A stretch of 7,472 nucleotides of DNA from Alectryocaccomicrobium faecavium. GTDB lineage: Bacteria; Bacillota; Clostridia; Christensenellales; Aristaeellaceae. A model generated the notes under the pieces. It saw only the letters and a list, made by a program, of their open reading frames with translations. It had not been told where the DNA came from and ran no database searches. Made by a program: the position numbers and the translations under genes. Positions 1-5,863 of the stretch are shown here, piece by piece; position 1 is the first letter of the stretch; every line of letters starts with the position of its first letter. The stretch is taken from the NCBI GenBank assembly GCA_018713425.1, contig DVOT01000064.1, positions 1 through 7,472 on the forward strand, read 5' to 3'.

Positions 1-1886
1 CCCTTGGGCCGCCGCACGCGCAGGGACAGCGATTCGCTCGCGCCCGGCGAAAGGTTCACCACCGAAACGCTGCTCACGCGCCCGTTTGCGTCCTCGCGCG
101 GCAGCACCCAGGCTTGCCACGGCGTATCCAGGATGGCGGCCAGCGCGCCGGGTTGCAGCGCTTCCGCCGCCGCGAGGATCTGGCGGCGCTTTTCGCTGGA
201 AATCACGCTTTGCCATAGGTTGTGGCCGAACACCGCCCATTTTGCGCCGGCCTGCGTGGTGACAAAGGCGTTGGCAATGCCGTATGGCGCGGCGGGATCC
301 GCGGTTTCCGCGCGGCGGTTTTTGCTATCCGTGCCGTACAACGCGAAGGGCTCCGTGGTTCCATCCAGGTCTTCCAGGCGATGGCCCTTTTGCACAAACA
401 GCGTTTGGCTCCACGTTCTGCCCGCGGCCGCGCCATTGACGGGGTGCGGCAAATAGCGCTCGTAAAGCTGGCTGACGTCAACCGGCACCGCCCGCGCGCC
501 AAAACGATAGCCGCGCCGCGCGAGCGCCTCCAGCGCGCCGCCATCGCACAGCACGCTGCGCGCGAGCAAAAACTCGATCTCCTCTGCGCCCAGCGCCGCC
601 GCGTTCGCCGCGCTGAGCAAATAGACCGCGCCCTGCGCCTGCCGCTCCCGGCGCATGGCCACGGGAATGGCCGCGTGCATGAGCGGGAGCGCGTCGGCAT
701 AGGCTTCCCGGCTCCAAGCGAAATCCGCCTCGCCCTCTGCCAGCGGGCGCTTCCAGCCTTCGCGCGCCGTGACGGCGATCAGGCCCGCCTGCGCGGTGCC
801 CTCGTTGGCGGCCGCCAGCGCCTGCCAATAGGGCCTGTGCCGCGCAAAGCCCGCTAGCATCTGGGCGTGCCAGGCCATTGGCTCGTAATCGTTCATCAGC
901 ATGGCATAGCTCATGGCGTTCGCGCCGCAAGCCAGGTAAAGCGTGGTTTCCAAAATCGTGCCCGGGATGGACTTGCCATAGGGCACGTCCGGCAGATTTT
1001 CGATTTCGGGCCGGATTTCCCGCACATAGGCGGGCAACATCTCGTTTTGCCAATTCAGCAGCACGGCCTTTTCCAGGAACGCCAGCGGGTTGTGGTCGTT
1101 ATACGCGCCGCCGCCCGGGCGCGATTTGGGCGGCTTGCCCGTGGCTTCCCGCATGGCGGAATAGAGAAAATCGTAGCCATAGCCGGTGTACGCACCGTGC
1201 GCGCAGCCCTGCAGGCCGATGGCCGAATCCGGGGAGACCGCGTGGATGGCCCGCGCCATTTCATCGGTAAAGTCCCGCAGACCCTCCCGCACGAATTCCA
1301 CCCAGCGCGCGCGCCAGACGGCTTCGCCGCGGTTGATCGCCCGCACCAGCGCCTCGCGCGAAATTTCCACCCCATAGCGCGCGCAAAACTGCGCCAGGCA
1401 AGTTTCGCAAAAGCAGCCGTATTCCACGGGGAAATGGTTTGTGGCCCGCAGGTCGTCGTCGATCCAAACGGTATCGGGCTGCACGGCGGCGGCATACAGC
1501 GAAAGTTCCTGCCGCACGTATTCGCGCACATGCGCGCCGCGCCAGCAAAAGCAATAGTCCGCCCGCTCGCCCCGGTGGCCGACCATATTTTCCGCCGGCG
1601 AGCCCTCGTACACCAGGCCGCTGCAGTCCCGGGCCGACATGTATTGCCCATGCCCCAGGGAATTGCTCAATTGCAGCGATACCCGCACGCCGATGGCGCG
1701 AAATTTTTCCGCGATTTTCCCCAGCGCTTCCGCGCTGGCGCGGTGCGTCTCCATGCTGGGAAAGCCGTAGTCGGTGGCCAGCCAAACCTCGTCGCACGAG
1801 CCGGGATGCGCCTGGATTGCCGCGATCAATTCCGCGAGAAAAGCGGGATCTTTCTGCGTTTCGCTGCCCAATCGCTGTGTGAGCAT
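1..1886 (-). CDS. Glycoside hydrolase-like (beta/alpha)8-barrel protein, 3' end beyond window
   Basis: The reading frame opens with ATG at 1886 and stays open for 628 codons to the left edge, so the C-terminus is missing. A GGGAGGAA Shine-Dalgarno (1894-1901) lies 9 nt before the ATG. There is no signal peptide, so the protein is probably cytoplasmic and would act on imported sugars or oligosaccharides. Visible features: an N-terminal barrel-like part with a strand ending in WIDDDLR (141-147, three consecutive Asp at 143-145); a nearby Cys cluster YGCFCETCLAQF (C158, C160, C163), a pattern I associate with unclassified glycosyl-hydrolase-like barrels; and a possible late-strand acid, E312, in PGTILETTLYLACGANAMSY. 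Residues about 435-470 (LLARSVLCDGGALEALARRGY) resemble the glutamine-amidotransferase-like domain of GH42-type enzymes. Residues about 548-620 (AVFGHNLWQ..., VVNLSPG) look like the start of a C-terminal beta domain. Fold and class are inference from motifs; substrate and catalytic residues are unknown. It has its own promoter and follows a terminator, so it is not part of the rpmF operon. Confidence 0.7.
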   Translation of the reverse strand, partial: MLTQRLGSETQKDPAFLAELIAAIQAHPGSCDEVWLATDYGFPSMETHRASAEALGKIAEKFRAIGVRVSLQLSNSLGHGQYMSARDCSGLVYEGSPAENMVGHRGERADYCFCWRGAHVREYVRQELSLYAAAVQPDTVWIDDDLRATNHFPVEYGCFCETCLAQFCARYGVEISREALVRAINRGEAVWRARWVEFVREGLRDFTDEMARAIHAVSPDSAIGLQGCAHGAYTGYGYDFLYSAMREATGKPPKSRPGGGAYNDHNPLAFLEKAVLLNWQNEMLPAYVREIRPEIENLPDVPYGKSIPGTILETTLYLACGANAMSYAMLMNDYEPMAWHAQMLAGFARHRPYWQALAAANEGTAQAGLIAVTAREGWKRPLAEGEADFAWSREAYADALPLMHAAIPVAMRRERQAQGAVYLLSAANAAALGAEEIEFLLARSVLCDGGALEALARRGYRFGARAVPVDVSQLYERYLPHPVNGAAAGRTWSQTLFVQKGHRLEDLDGTTEPFALYGTDSKNRRAETADPAAPYGIANAFVTTQAGAKWAVFGHNLWQSVISSEKRRQILAAAEALQPGALAAILDTPWQAWVLPREDANGRVSSVSVVNLSPGASESLSLRVRRPK

Positions 1887-1893
1887 GATAAAA

Positions 1894-1901
1894 TTCCTCC
1901 C
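1894..1901 (-). promoter_or_regulatory. Ribosome binding site of the glycosidase-like gene
   Basis: On the minus strand this reads GGGAGGAA, with GGAGG 9 nt upstream of the ATG at 1886. It fixes the start of the large open frame, which has no other good site nearby. Confidence 0.75.
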
Positions 1902-1926
1902 TTGCACAATGGCTGATTTCCCTTTC

Positions 1927-1955
1927 ATCTTATCACAGGCCGTGCGCGGGGGCAA
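1927..1955 (-). promoter_or_regulatory. Probable promoter of the glycosidase-like gene
   Basis: On the minus strand: TTGCCC (-35, 1950-1955), a 17-nt spacer, then TAAGAT (-10, 1927-1932). A TG one base upstream of the -10 makes an extended -10 (TGATAAGAT). Each hexamer matches 4 of 6 consensus bases. It sits between the terminator at 1959-1994 and the ATG at 1886, giving a leader of about 35 nt. No operator palindrome is obvious. Confidence 0.5.
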
Positions 1956-1958
1956 GCC

Positions 1959-1994
1959 AAAAAAAAAGAAGTTTCGATACTGACGAAACTTTTT
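1959..1994 (-). terminator. Intrinsic terminator upstream of the glycosidase-like gene
   Basis: On the minus strand an 8-bp perfect stem (AAGTTTCG / CGAAACTT, 1969-1976 with 1984-1991) closes a 7-nt loop and can be extended by a G.T and two A-T pairs. It is followed by C and nine consecutive T (complement of 1959-1967). This is a strong Rho-independent terminator for leftward transcription, presumably ending the yceD-rpmF transcript about 315 nt after the rpmF stop. The plus strand also has a T-rich tail after the stem (1992-1999, interrupted by a C), so it may work both ways. Confidence 0.85.
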
Positions 1995-2012
1995 CTTTCT
2001 GAAACGCAAAAG

Positions 2013-2038
2013 GAGCGCTGGACTTGCATCCGGCGCTC
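2013..2038. repeat. Imperfect inverted repeat, 10-bp arms
   Basis: GAGCGCTGGA (2013-2022) and TCCGGCGCTC (2029-2038) pair with one T.G wobble around the 6-nt loop CTTGCA. On the minus strand it is followed by CTTTTGCG, so it could help termination just before the stronger hairpin at 1969-1991. On that strand the wobble becomes a C-A mismatch, so the evidence for a terminator is weak. Confidence 0.4.
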
Positions 2039-2120
2039 AGACTGTCAAAAAAGCTAAAGAGAGAGCCAAAGCCCTTTCGCGCTTCAATCGTCCCCGGCGG
2101 CGTGTACGGCGGGGGCGGGG

Positions 2121-2163
2121 CGATTTTTGCGTCGGAAAATCCCATTTTCCAGAGCAAAAATCG
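2121..2163. repeat. Long palindrome: 10-bp outer and 7-bp inner stem
   Basis: The outer arms CGATTTTTGC (2121-2130) and GCAAAAATCG (2154-2163) are perfect complements. After a symmetric 3-nt interior loop (GTC/AGA) comes a perfect inner stem, GGAAAAT (2134-2140) with ATTTTCC (2144-2150), around the loop CCC. No tract of T follows on either strand, so it is not a standard terminator. It is one of a series of palindromes between rpmF and the terminator; a dispersed palindromic element or a structured 3' untranslated RNA would both fit. Confidence 0.75.
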
Positions 2164-2171
2164 TTTCCTTG

Positions 2172-2214
2172 CAGTTTCCGCGCCCGAAAATCCGCAGGAT
2201 TTTAGCGGAAACTG
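2172..2214. repeat. Long palindrome: 10-bp outer and 7-bp inner stem with asymmetric bulge
   Basis: The arms CAGTTTCCGC (2172-2181) and GCGGAAACTG (2205-2214) pair perfectly. Inside are a 5-nt/1-nt interior loop (GCCCG against A) and a second perfect stem, AAAATCC (2187-2193) with GGATTTT (2197-2203), closed by the triloop GCA. The two-tier layout resembles the neighbouring palindrome at 2121-2163 and shares the GAAAATCC core. No U-tract follows on either strand. Confidence 0.75.
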
Positions 2215-2230
2215 GTAGGGGTGGCAGTGG

Positions 2231-2250
2231 CGGGGGAGCTTGCTCCCCCG
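2231..2250. repeat. GC-rich perfect hairpin
   Basis: CGGGGGAG (2231-2238) pairs with CTCCCCCG (2243-2250) across a CTTG tetraloop (CAAG on the minus strand). Flanking GTGG and CCAC can extend the pairing if T2251 bulges. The right flank carries, on the minus strand, GTGGACGGGG, which recurs next to the repeat array before asnS. No U-tract follows. Confidence 0.7.
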
Positions 2251-2255
2251 TCCAC

Positions 2256-2287
2256 CAGCTTGTCAAAATAACCTTTTTGACAAGCTG
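2256..2287. repeat. 13-bp perfect palindrome just after rpmF
   Basis: CAGCTTGTCAAAA (2256-2268) and TTTTGACAAGCTG (2275-2287) are perfect complements around a 6-nt loop. The hairpin begins 21 nt after the rpmF stop codon. The four A-T pairs next to the loop place T runs inside the stem rather than after it, so it does not fit a normal intrinsic terminator. It may stabilise the 3' end of the rpmF mRNA, attenuate read-through, or be a dispersed palindromic repeat. Confidence 0.75.
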
Positions 2288-2308
2288 AAAGAGCACGTAT
2301 CGTATCGA

Positions 2309-2503
2309 TTAGTTGTTGGCGGCTTCTTCCATCTTCACGACTTCCTTGCCGTCGTAATAGCCGCAATGCTTGCAAACGCGATGGCTGAGCTTCATCTGCT
2401 GGCAGTGCGGGCACTTCACGATCCCCGGCATGGAGAGCTTCCAATGGGCGCTGCGGCGAGAATCCCTGCGAGCCTTGGAGACTTTTCCTTTCGGTGTGGC
2501 CAT
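2309..2503 (-). CDS. rpmF: 50S ribosomal protein bL32, zinc-ribbon form
   Basis: This encodes 64 residues of bL32, a small protein of the large ribosomal subunit. The N-terminus MATPKGKVSKARRDSRRSAHW is basic, as in the family. Two cysteine pairs, C31/C34 (CPHC) and C44/C47 (CKHC), form the zinc ribbon, so this is the zinc-binding (C+) paralogue type rather than the cysteine-free one made under zinc limitation. The start is fixed by a 9-base Shine-Dalgarno, AAGGAGGTG (2509-2517), 5 nt before the ATG; such near-perfect pairing suits a highly translated ribosomal gene. It lies 21 nt after yceD, the usual bacterial pairing, and shares its promoter. The commonly following plsX gene is absent; a 420-nt palindrome-rich region comes instead. 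Confidence 0.97.
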   Translation of the reverse strand: MATPKGKVSKARRDSRRSAHWKLSMPGIVKCPHCQQMKLSHRVCKHCGYYDGKEVVKMEEAANN

Positions 2504-2524
2504 AATTGCACCTCCTTCAATTCC

Positions 2525-3013
2525 TTAAAACAGATCCCGTAATGCCGCGAAGGGGTTATCATCATCGCCCTCCAGGCAATTGCACGGATGCTCGTTGCGG
2601 TTTGCGCCGCATTTGGGGCACAGCCCCTTGCAATCCTCCTTGCAAAGGAAGCGCATCGGCAAATCCAAAACCACCGCATCCTTGACCAGATCCATCAGCT
2701 CGATTTCCGTGCCAGCGATGGGATACGCGTCGGAATCCGCGCTGGCGTTCTCCGCGCGCACAAAGGTTTCGTCCACCGCGGTTTCCACCGCGTGGCGCAC
2801 GGGCGCCAGGCAGCGCGCGCAATGCGCGATCACGTCCGCCCGGACGGTTCCCTTCACGGAAACGCTTTCCCCCGCGCCGAGCAGTTCGCCCGAAAAGCGC
2901 GCATTTTCAAAGGACAGCGTTTCGCCCATAACTTCCATATCCGGCAGACAAACCTCCGCTTCCAGCGGATAAATCTGTCCTGGATTTTTGAGCGCGTGGG
3001 ATATATCGAGCAT
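2525..3013 (-). CDS. yceD: YceD/DUF177 family protein
   Basis: This 162-residue protein belongs to the DUF177 (YceD) family, encoded just upstream of rpmF in many bacteria and linked to 23S rRNA or large-subunit maturation; the mechanism is not settled. An N-terminal beta-rich part (about 1-60) is followed by CARC (C65, C68), the acidic motif ETAVDETFV (about 77-85), a central helical part, and the C-terminal signature CKEDCKGLCPKCG (C124, C128, C132, C135) with C144 and C146. It ends DDNPFAALRDLF, close to the family's usual ending. The eight clustered cysteines suggest metal binding, likely zinc, which is inference. The Shine-Dalgarno (GGGAGAGGTG) lies just before the ATG and a clear promoter lies about 26 nt upstream. 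It is cotranscribed with rpmF. Confidence 0.92.
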   Translation of the reverse strand: MLDISHALKNPGQIYPLEAEVCLPDMEVMGETLSFENARFSGELLGAGESVSVKGTVRADVIAHCARCLAPVRHAVETAVDETFVRAENASADSDAYPIAGTEIELMDLVKDAVVLDLPMRFLCKEDCKGLCPKCGANRNEHPCNCLEGDDDNPFAALRDLF

Positions 3014-3038
3014 GGTTCACCTCTCCCGAACCTTATCT

Positions 3039-3067
3039 ATTATACAAGCCTTTGTCAAACTTGTAAA
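3039..3067 (-). promoter_or_regulatory. Promoter of yceD-rpmF
   Basis: On the minus strand: TTTACA (-35, 3062-3067), a 17-nt spacer, then a perfect TATAAT (-10, 3039-3044). Transcription would begin near 3032, about 20 nt before the yceD ATG. It lies in the 97-nt gap after ackA, so yceD-rpmF can be made independently of pta-ackA. A second TTGACA-like hexamer lies only 8 nt from the -10, too close to be used. I see no convincing terminator between ackA and this promoter, so read-through is possible. Confidence 0.8.
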
Positions 3068-3110
3068 GTTATTTTTTGCGTAAGATCTGCGCACATTCGC
3101 CACAAAACGC

Positions 3111-4307
3111 TCACTTGCCGGAAAGCGCCAGCGTGTCGCGCGCGATCACGAGCTCTTCATTCGTCGGCACGACCATGACCTTCACGCGGGAATCGGGCGT
3201 GGAAATGCACGCCTCCACGCCGCGCACAGCGCTGTTCTTTTCGTGATCCAGCGCGATGCCCAGGAACGAAAGGCCGTCGCAGATGTCCGCGCGGGCCTGC
3301 GCGTCGTTTTCGCCGATGCCGGCGGTGAAGACCAGGGTGTTCACTCCGTCCATCGCGGCGGCGTAAGCGCCGATCTGCTTGCGGATCACATAGGCCCAGA
3401 TCTTCAGCGCGGTGATGGCGTCCTCATTGCCCGCCTCGGCGGCGCTGCGCACATCGCGCATGTCGCTGGAGAGGCCGGTGAGGCCCAACAGGCCGCTCTT
3501 TTTGTTGAGCAGGGTGTCCACTTCCTCGATGGAGATCTTATCCTGCTTCATGATATAGTAGATGATCGCCGGGTCGATGGAGCCGCAGCGCGTGCCCATC
3601 ACCACGCCTTCCAGCGGGGTGAGGCCCATGGAAGTATCCACGACCTTACCATCCTTCACCGCGGAGAGCGAAGAGCCGTTGCCCAGGTGGCAGATGATCA
3701 GCTTTTCCGTCTCTTCCGGAGGCAGAATCTCGCGCGTGCGCTGCGCCACAAAGCGGTGGCTGGTGCCATGGAAACCGTAGCGGCGCACCTTCAGGCGCTT
3801 ATAATAGTCCAGCGGCAGGGCGTACAGATACGCTTCCTTGGGCATGGTCATATGGAAAGCGGTATCGAACACCGCCACCATGGGCGTGTCCGGCATCACT
3901 TCCTGGCAGGCGCGGATGCCCATCAGGTTGGCGGGGTTGTGCAGCGGGCCCAGCGGGATGTTCTCCTCGATGGCCGCCATCACTTCGTCGTTGATGAGAT
4001 AGCTGCCCGCGAACTTCTCGCCGCCATGCAGCACGCGGTGGCCGACCGCGCTGATCTCGTCCATGGAGGAAATCACGCCGTGCTCCTTATCCGTCAGCGC
4101 TTCGAGCACCAGGCGGATGGCGGCGGTGTGATCCTTCAGCGGCTGTTCCACGGTGAAGGTGCCGCCGGGATGCTTATGCGTGAGCTTGCTGCCCTCGATG
4201 CCGATGCGCTCCACGTTGCCCTTGGCGACGGTATGCTCGTCGGTCATGTCGATGAGCTGGTATTTCAGCGAGGAGGAACCCGCGTTGACAATCAGGATGT
4301 TGTTCAT
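3111..4307 (-). CDS. ackA: Acetate kinase
   Basis: Acetate kinase converts acetyl phosphate and ADP to acetate and ATP, the substrate-level phosphorylation step of acetate fermentation; it is cytoplasmic and reversible. The 398-residue length is normal. The N-terminal ASKHA phosphate motif is NAGSSSLKYQL (8-18). By comparison with the Methanosarcina thermophila enzyme, the key residues are present: N8, R91 in GHRVLHGGEKF, D148 in FDTAFH, H180 in GFHGTSH, H207 in HLGNGSS, R240 in GTRCGSIDP, and E384 near the C-terminus. TAGIGEN (328-334) is the adenosine-site motif. The gene follows pta by 6 nt, and its Shine-Dalgarno (AGGAGG) lies in the last codons of pta, suggesting translational coupling. 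Together the two enzymes run acetyl-CoA to acetate. Nothing appears truncated or altered. Confidence 0.98.
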   Translation of the reverse strand: MNNILIVNAGSSSLKYQLIDMTDEHTVAKGNVERIGIEGSKLTHKHPGGTFTVEQPLKDHTAAIRLVLEALTDKEHGVISSMDEISAVGHRVLHGGEKFAGSYLINDEVMAAIEENIPLGPLHNPANLMGIRACQEVMPDTPMVAVFDTAFHMTMPKEAYLYALPLDYYKRLKVRRYGFHGTSHRFVAQRTREILPPEETEKLIICHLGNGSSLSAVKDGKVVDTSMGLTPLEGVVMGTRCGSIDPAIIYYIMKQDKISIEEVDTLLNKKSGLLGLTGLSSDMRDVRSAAEAGNEDAITALKIWAYVIRKQIGAYAAAMDGVNTLVFTAGIGENDAQARADICDGLSFLGIALDHEKNSAVRGVEACISTPDSRVKVMVVPTNEELVIARDTLALSGK

Positions 4308-4313
4308 GCCGCC

Positions 4314-5288
4314 TTACGCCTCCTGCGCCTGCGCCGCGGTGATGGCCACGGTCGCCACGATATCGTCCACCGAGCAGCCGCGCGACAGGTCGTTGCACGG
4401 CTTGGCAATGCCCTGCAGGATGGGGCCATAGGCCTGCGCGTTGCCCAGGCGCTGCACCAGCTTGTAGCCGATGTTGGCTGCCTGCAGATCCGGGAACACC
4501 AGCACGTTCGCGTGGCCAGCCACGGGGCTGCCAGGCGCCTTCAGTTCGCCCACCGAGGGCACGAGCGCGGCGTCCAGCTGCAGTTCGCCGTCCAGCGGCA
4601 GGTCGGGCGCCAGTTCCTTGGCGATGCGCGTGGCTTCCACCACTTTGTCCACCAGCTCGTGCTTGGCGCTGCCCTTGGTGGAGAAGGAAAGCATGGCCAC
4701 CTTGGGATCCAGGCCGCCCAGCGCGCGCGCGGAATCCGCCGCGGCCAGGGCGATGGCGGCCAGTTCTTCGGCCGTGGGGCAGGGGATCACCGCGCAGTCC
4801 GCGAAGATCATCACGCCCATGGACGTTTCCATCAAGAAGCAGGAAGAAGCGGACTTCATGCCCGGCTTGGTCTTGATGATCTGCAGCGCCGGGCGCAGCA
4901 TATCGCCCGTGGAATGGATGGCGCCGGAAACCAGGCCGTCCGCGTCGCCGCACTTCACCATCAGCACGCCATAATACATGGGATCCTTGACCAGTTCGGC
5001 GGCCTTTTCCTCCGTCATGCCCTTGGCCTTGCGCAGTTCATAGAGCTTGGCGGCGTACTCGGGGGCCTTTTCGCTCGTCGCGGGGTTCACGATTTCCACG
5101 CCGCACAGGCACACGTCAGGATACGCGGCCTTGATCTTTTCCGCGTCGCCCAGCAGCGTAAGGCGGGCCAGGCCTTCCTTCTGGATGATGGACGCGGCGT
5201 GTACGTTGCGGGTTTCTTCGCCTTCGGGCAGCACGATGTGCATGACGCGCGCGCGCGCCTTGGCCTTGATGGTATCGATGATCGCCAT
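4314..5288 (-). CDS. pta: Phosphate acetyltransferase
   Basis: Phosphotransacetylase exchanges the CoA of acetyl-CoA for phosphate, giving acetyl phosphate for AckA encoded just downstream. The 324 residues match the short, single-domain class, without the N-terminal DRTGG/BioD-like part of the enterobacterial enzyme. Family motifs are KDPMYYGVLMVKCGDADGLV (101-120), SGAIHSTGDMLRPALQI (121-137), ADCAVIPCPTAEELA (164-178) and GPILQGIAKPCNDLSRGCSV (288-307). S302, R303 and D309 correspond to active-site Ser309, Arg310 and Asp316 of the M. thermophila enzyme. I chose the ATG at 5288 because GGAGG lies 10 nt upstream (5299-5303). An in-frame ATG at 5324 would add 12 residues, has no such site, and would lie upstream of the predicted transcription start near 5320. 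Stop codon to ackA ATG is 6 nt. Confidence 0.97.
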   Translation of the reverse strand: MAIIDTIKAKARARVMHIVLPEGEETRNVHAASIIQKEGLARLTLLGDAEKIKAAYPDVCLCGVEIVNPATSEKAPEYAAKLYELRKAKGMTEEKAAELVKDPMYYGVLMVKCGDADGLVSGAIHSTGDMLRPALQIIKTKPGMKSASSCFLMETSMGVMIFADCAVIPCPTAEELAAIALAAADSARALGGLDPKVAMLSFSTKGSAKHELVDKVVEATRIAKELAPDLPLDGELQLDAALVPSVGELKAPGSPVAGHANVLVFPDLQAANIGYKLVQRLGNAQAYGPILQGIAKPCNDLSRGCSVDDIVATVAITAAQAQEA

Positions 5289-5298
5289 GGGTAATTCG

Positions 5299-5303
5299 CC
5301 TCC
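5299..5303 (-). promoter_or_regulatory. Ribosome binding site choosing the pta start
   Basis: GGAGG on the minus strand, 10 nt before the ATG at 5288. The alternative upstream ATG at 5324 lacks a comparable site and lies between the -10 element and this one. Confidence 0.7.
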
Positions 5304-5326
5304 ATATATCTTGTGCGTATACATCC

Positions 5327-5360
5327 ATTATACGCGATTTGCATGGATTGTGTGGGTCAA
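5327..5360 (-). promoter_or_regulatory. Probable promoter of pta-ackA
   Basis: A perfect TATAAT (-10) occupies 5327-5332 on the minus strand, 38 nt upstream of the pta ATG. The best -35-like hexamer, TTGACC (5355-5360), is 22 nt away, longer than the usual 16-18 nt. No good hexamer sits at the standard spacing, so the promoter may be weak or need an activator. It starts right after queT, separating pta-ackA from asnS-queT. The -10 is well supported; the -35 is not. Confidence 0.5.
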
Positions 5361-5365
5361 ACGTG

Positions 5366-5851
5366 TTAATTCCAAAGTTTATCGAGCTTTTGCGCGGCCT
5401 TGGAGAGCGGATAGCCCAGCACATAGCAGGAAATGGCCTCGCCCAGCGCCACATAGCCCATGGTGGCCCACAGGGGCAGCGCGTAAAAAACGCTCAGTTC
5501 CACGCCCACGATCACGCCGTTGAACACCACGGCAGGCAGCATATACAGCCAAAACGGCTGTTTGCGCAGCAGCCGCACGCAAACGGCGGCCAGCAGCGTG
5601 GCCACGCTGCCAAAGAGGATGTCCCACGCCGCGGTGAGGCCCAGCAGCGCGCCGAGGGCGTTGGCCAGCACGCAGCCCACGAACAGGCCGGGCACCGCCG
5701 CCGGGGTGAACACGGGCAGGATCATCAGCGCTTCCGAGATGCGCACCTGAATCTGCCCATAGCTGGCCACCGGAATGGCCAGCGTGAGCACCGTATAAAG
5801 CGCGGCGATGACCGCCGCGCGCGCAAACATGCGAAGTCTAGCGTTGTTCAT
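5366..5851 (-). CDS. queT: QueT family transporter, predicted queuosine-precursor ECF S component
   Basis: This small hydrophobic membrane protein has 161 residues from the chosen start. QueT-family proteins are predicted substrate-binding (S) subunits of energy-coupling-factor transporters importing queuosine precursors such as preQ1; this rests largely on their association with preQ1 riboswitches in other genomes. The signature is YGQIQVRISEALMILPVF (31-48), after the first membrane segment (about 12-30). Further hydrophobic segments lie at about 52-72, 76-93, 101-122 and 128-147, giving five to six spans. The ATG at 5851 is preferred over 5857 because GGGAG (5859-5863) is 7 nt from the former and 1 nt from the latter. 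It begins 12 nt after the asnS stop and is probably cotranscribed. No preQ1 riboswitch is visible upstream, and the ECF ATPase and T subunits are not in the window. Confidence 0.87.
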   Translation of the reverse strand: MNNARLRMFARAAVIAALYTVLTLAIPVASYGQIQVRISEALMILPVFTPAAVPGLFVGCVLANALGALLGLTAAWDILFGSVATLLAAVCVRLLRKQPFWLYMLPAVVFNGVIVGVELSVFYALPLWATMGYVALGEAISCYVLGYPLSKAAQKLDKLWN

Positions 5852-5858
5852 GCCCATG

Positions 5859-5863
5859 CTCCC
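5859..5863 (-). promoter_or_regulatory. Ribosome binding site choosing the queT start
   Basis: GGGAG on the minus strand overlaps the region just after the asnS stop codon. It is followed by CATGGGCATG, which holds two in-frame ATGs. Spacing is 7 nt to the second (5851) and only 1 nt to the first (5857), so the second is the likely start. Confidence 0.65.

Noticed and set aside
4..1916. Several open frames of 130-350 codons on the plus strand and in other minus frames over the glycosidase-like gene
   Set aside because: They are low-complexity (Arg/Ala/Pro-rich) and overlap one 628-codon minus frame that has a Shine-Dalgarno, a promoter and protein-like composition.
2256..2287. Intrinsic terminator directly after rpmF
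   Set aside because: The stem is long and perfect, but its T run is inside the stem and is followed by GTGGACGG on the minus strand, so the required trailing U-tract is missing.
1933..2296. Small open frames of 64-74 codons in the gap after rpmF, on both strands
   Set aside because: They run through the palindromes and terminator, lack convincing ribosome sites, and have no family-like features.
3068..3110. Terminator after ackA
   Set aside because: The short TGCG/CGCA pairing on the minus strand is followed by A rather than T, so I could not support a terminator here.
3243..5294. A 683-codon open frame on the plus strand, antisense to pta-ackA
   Set aside because: It is the mirror of two well-supported genes. 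Its product is rich in His, Arg and Gly with no recognisable domain, as expected when biased GC-rich codons are read backwards.
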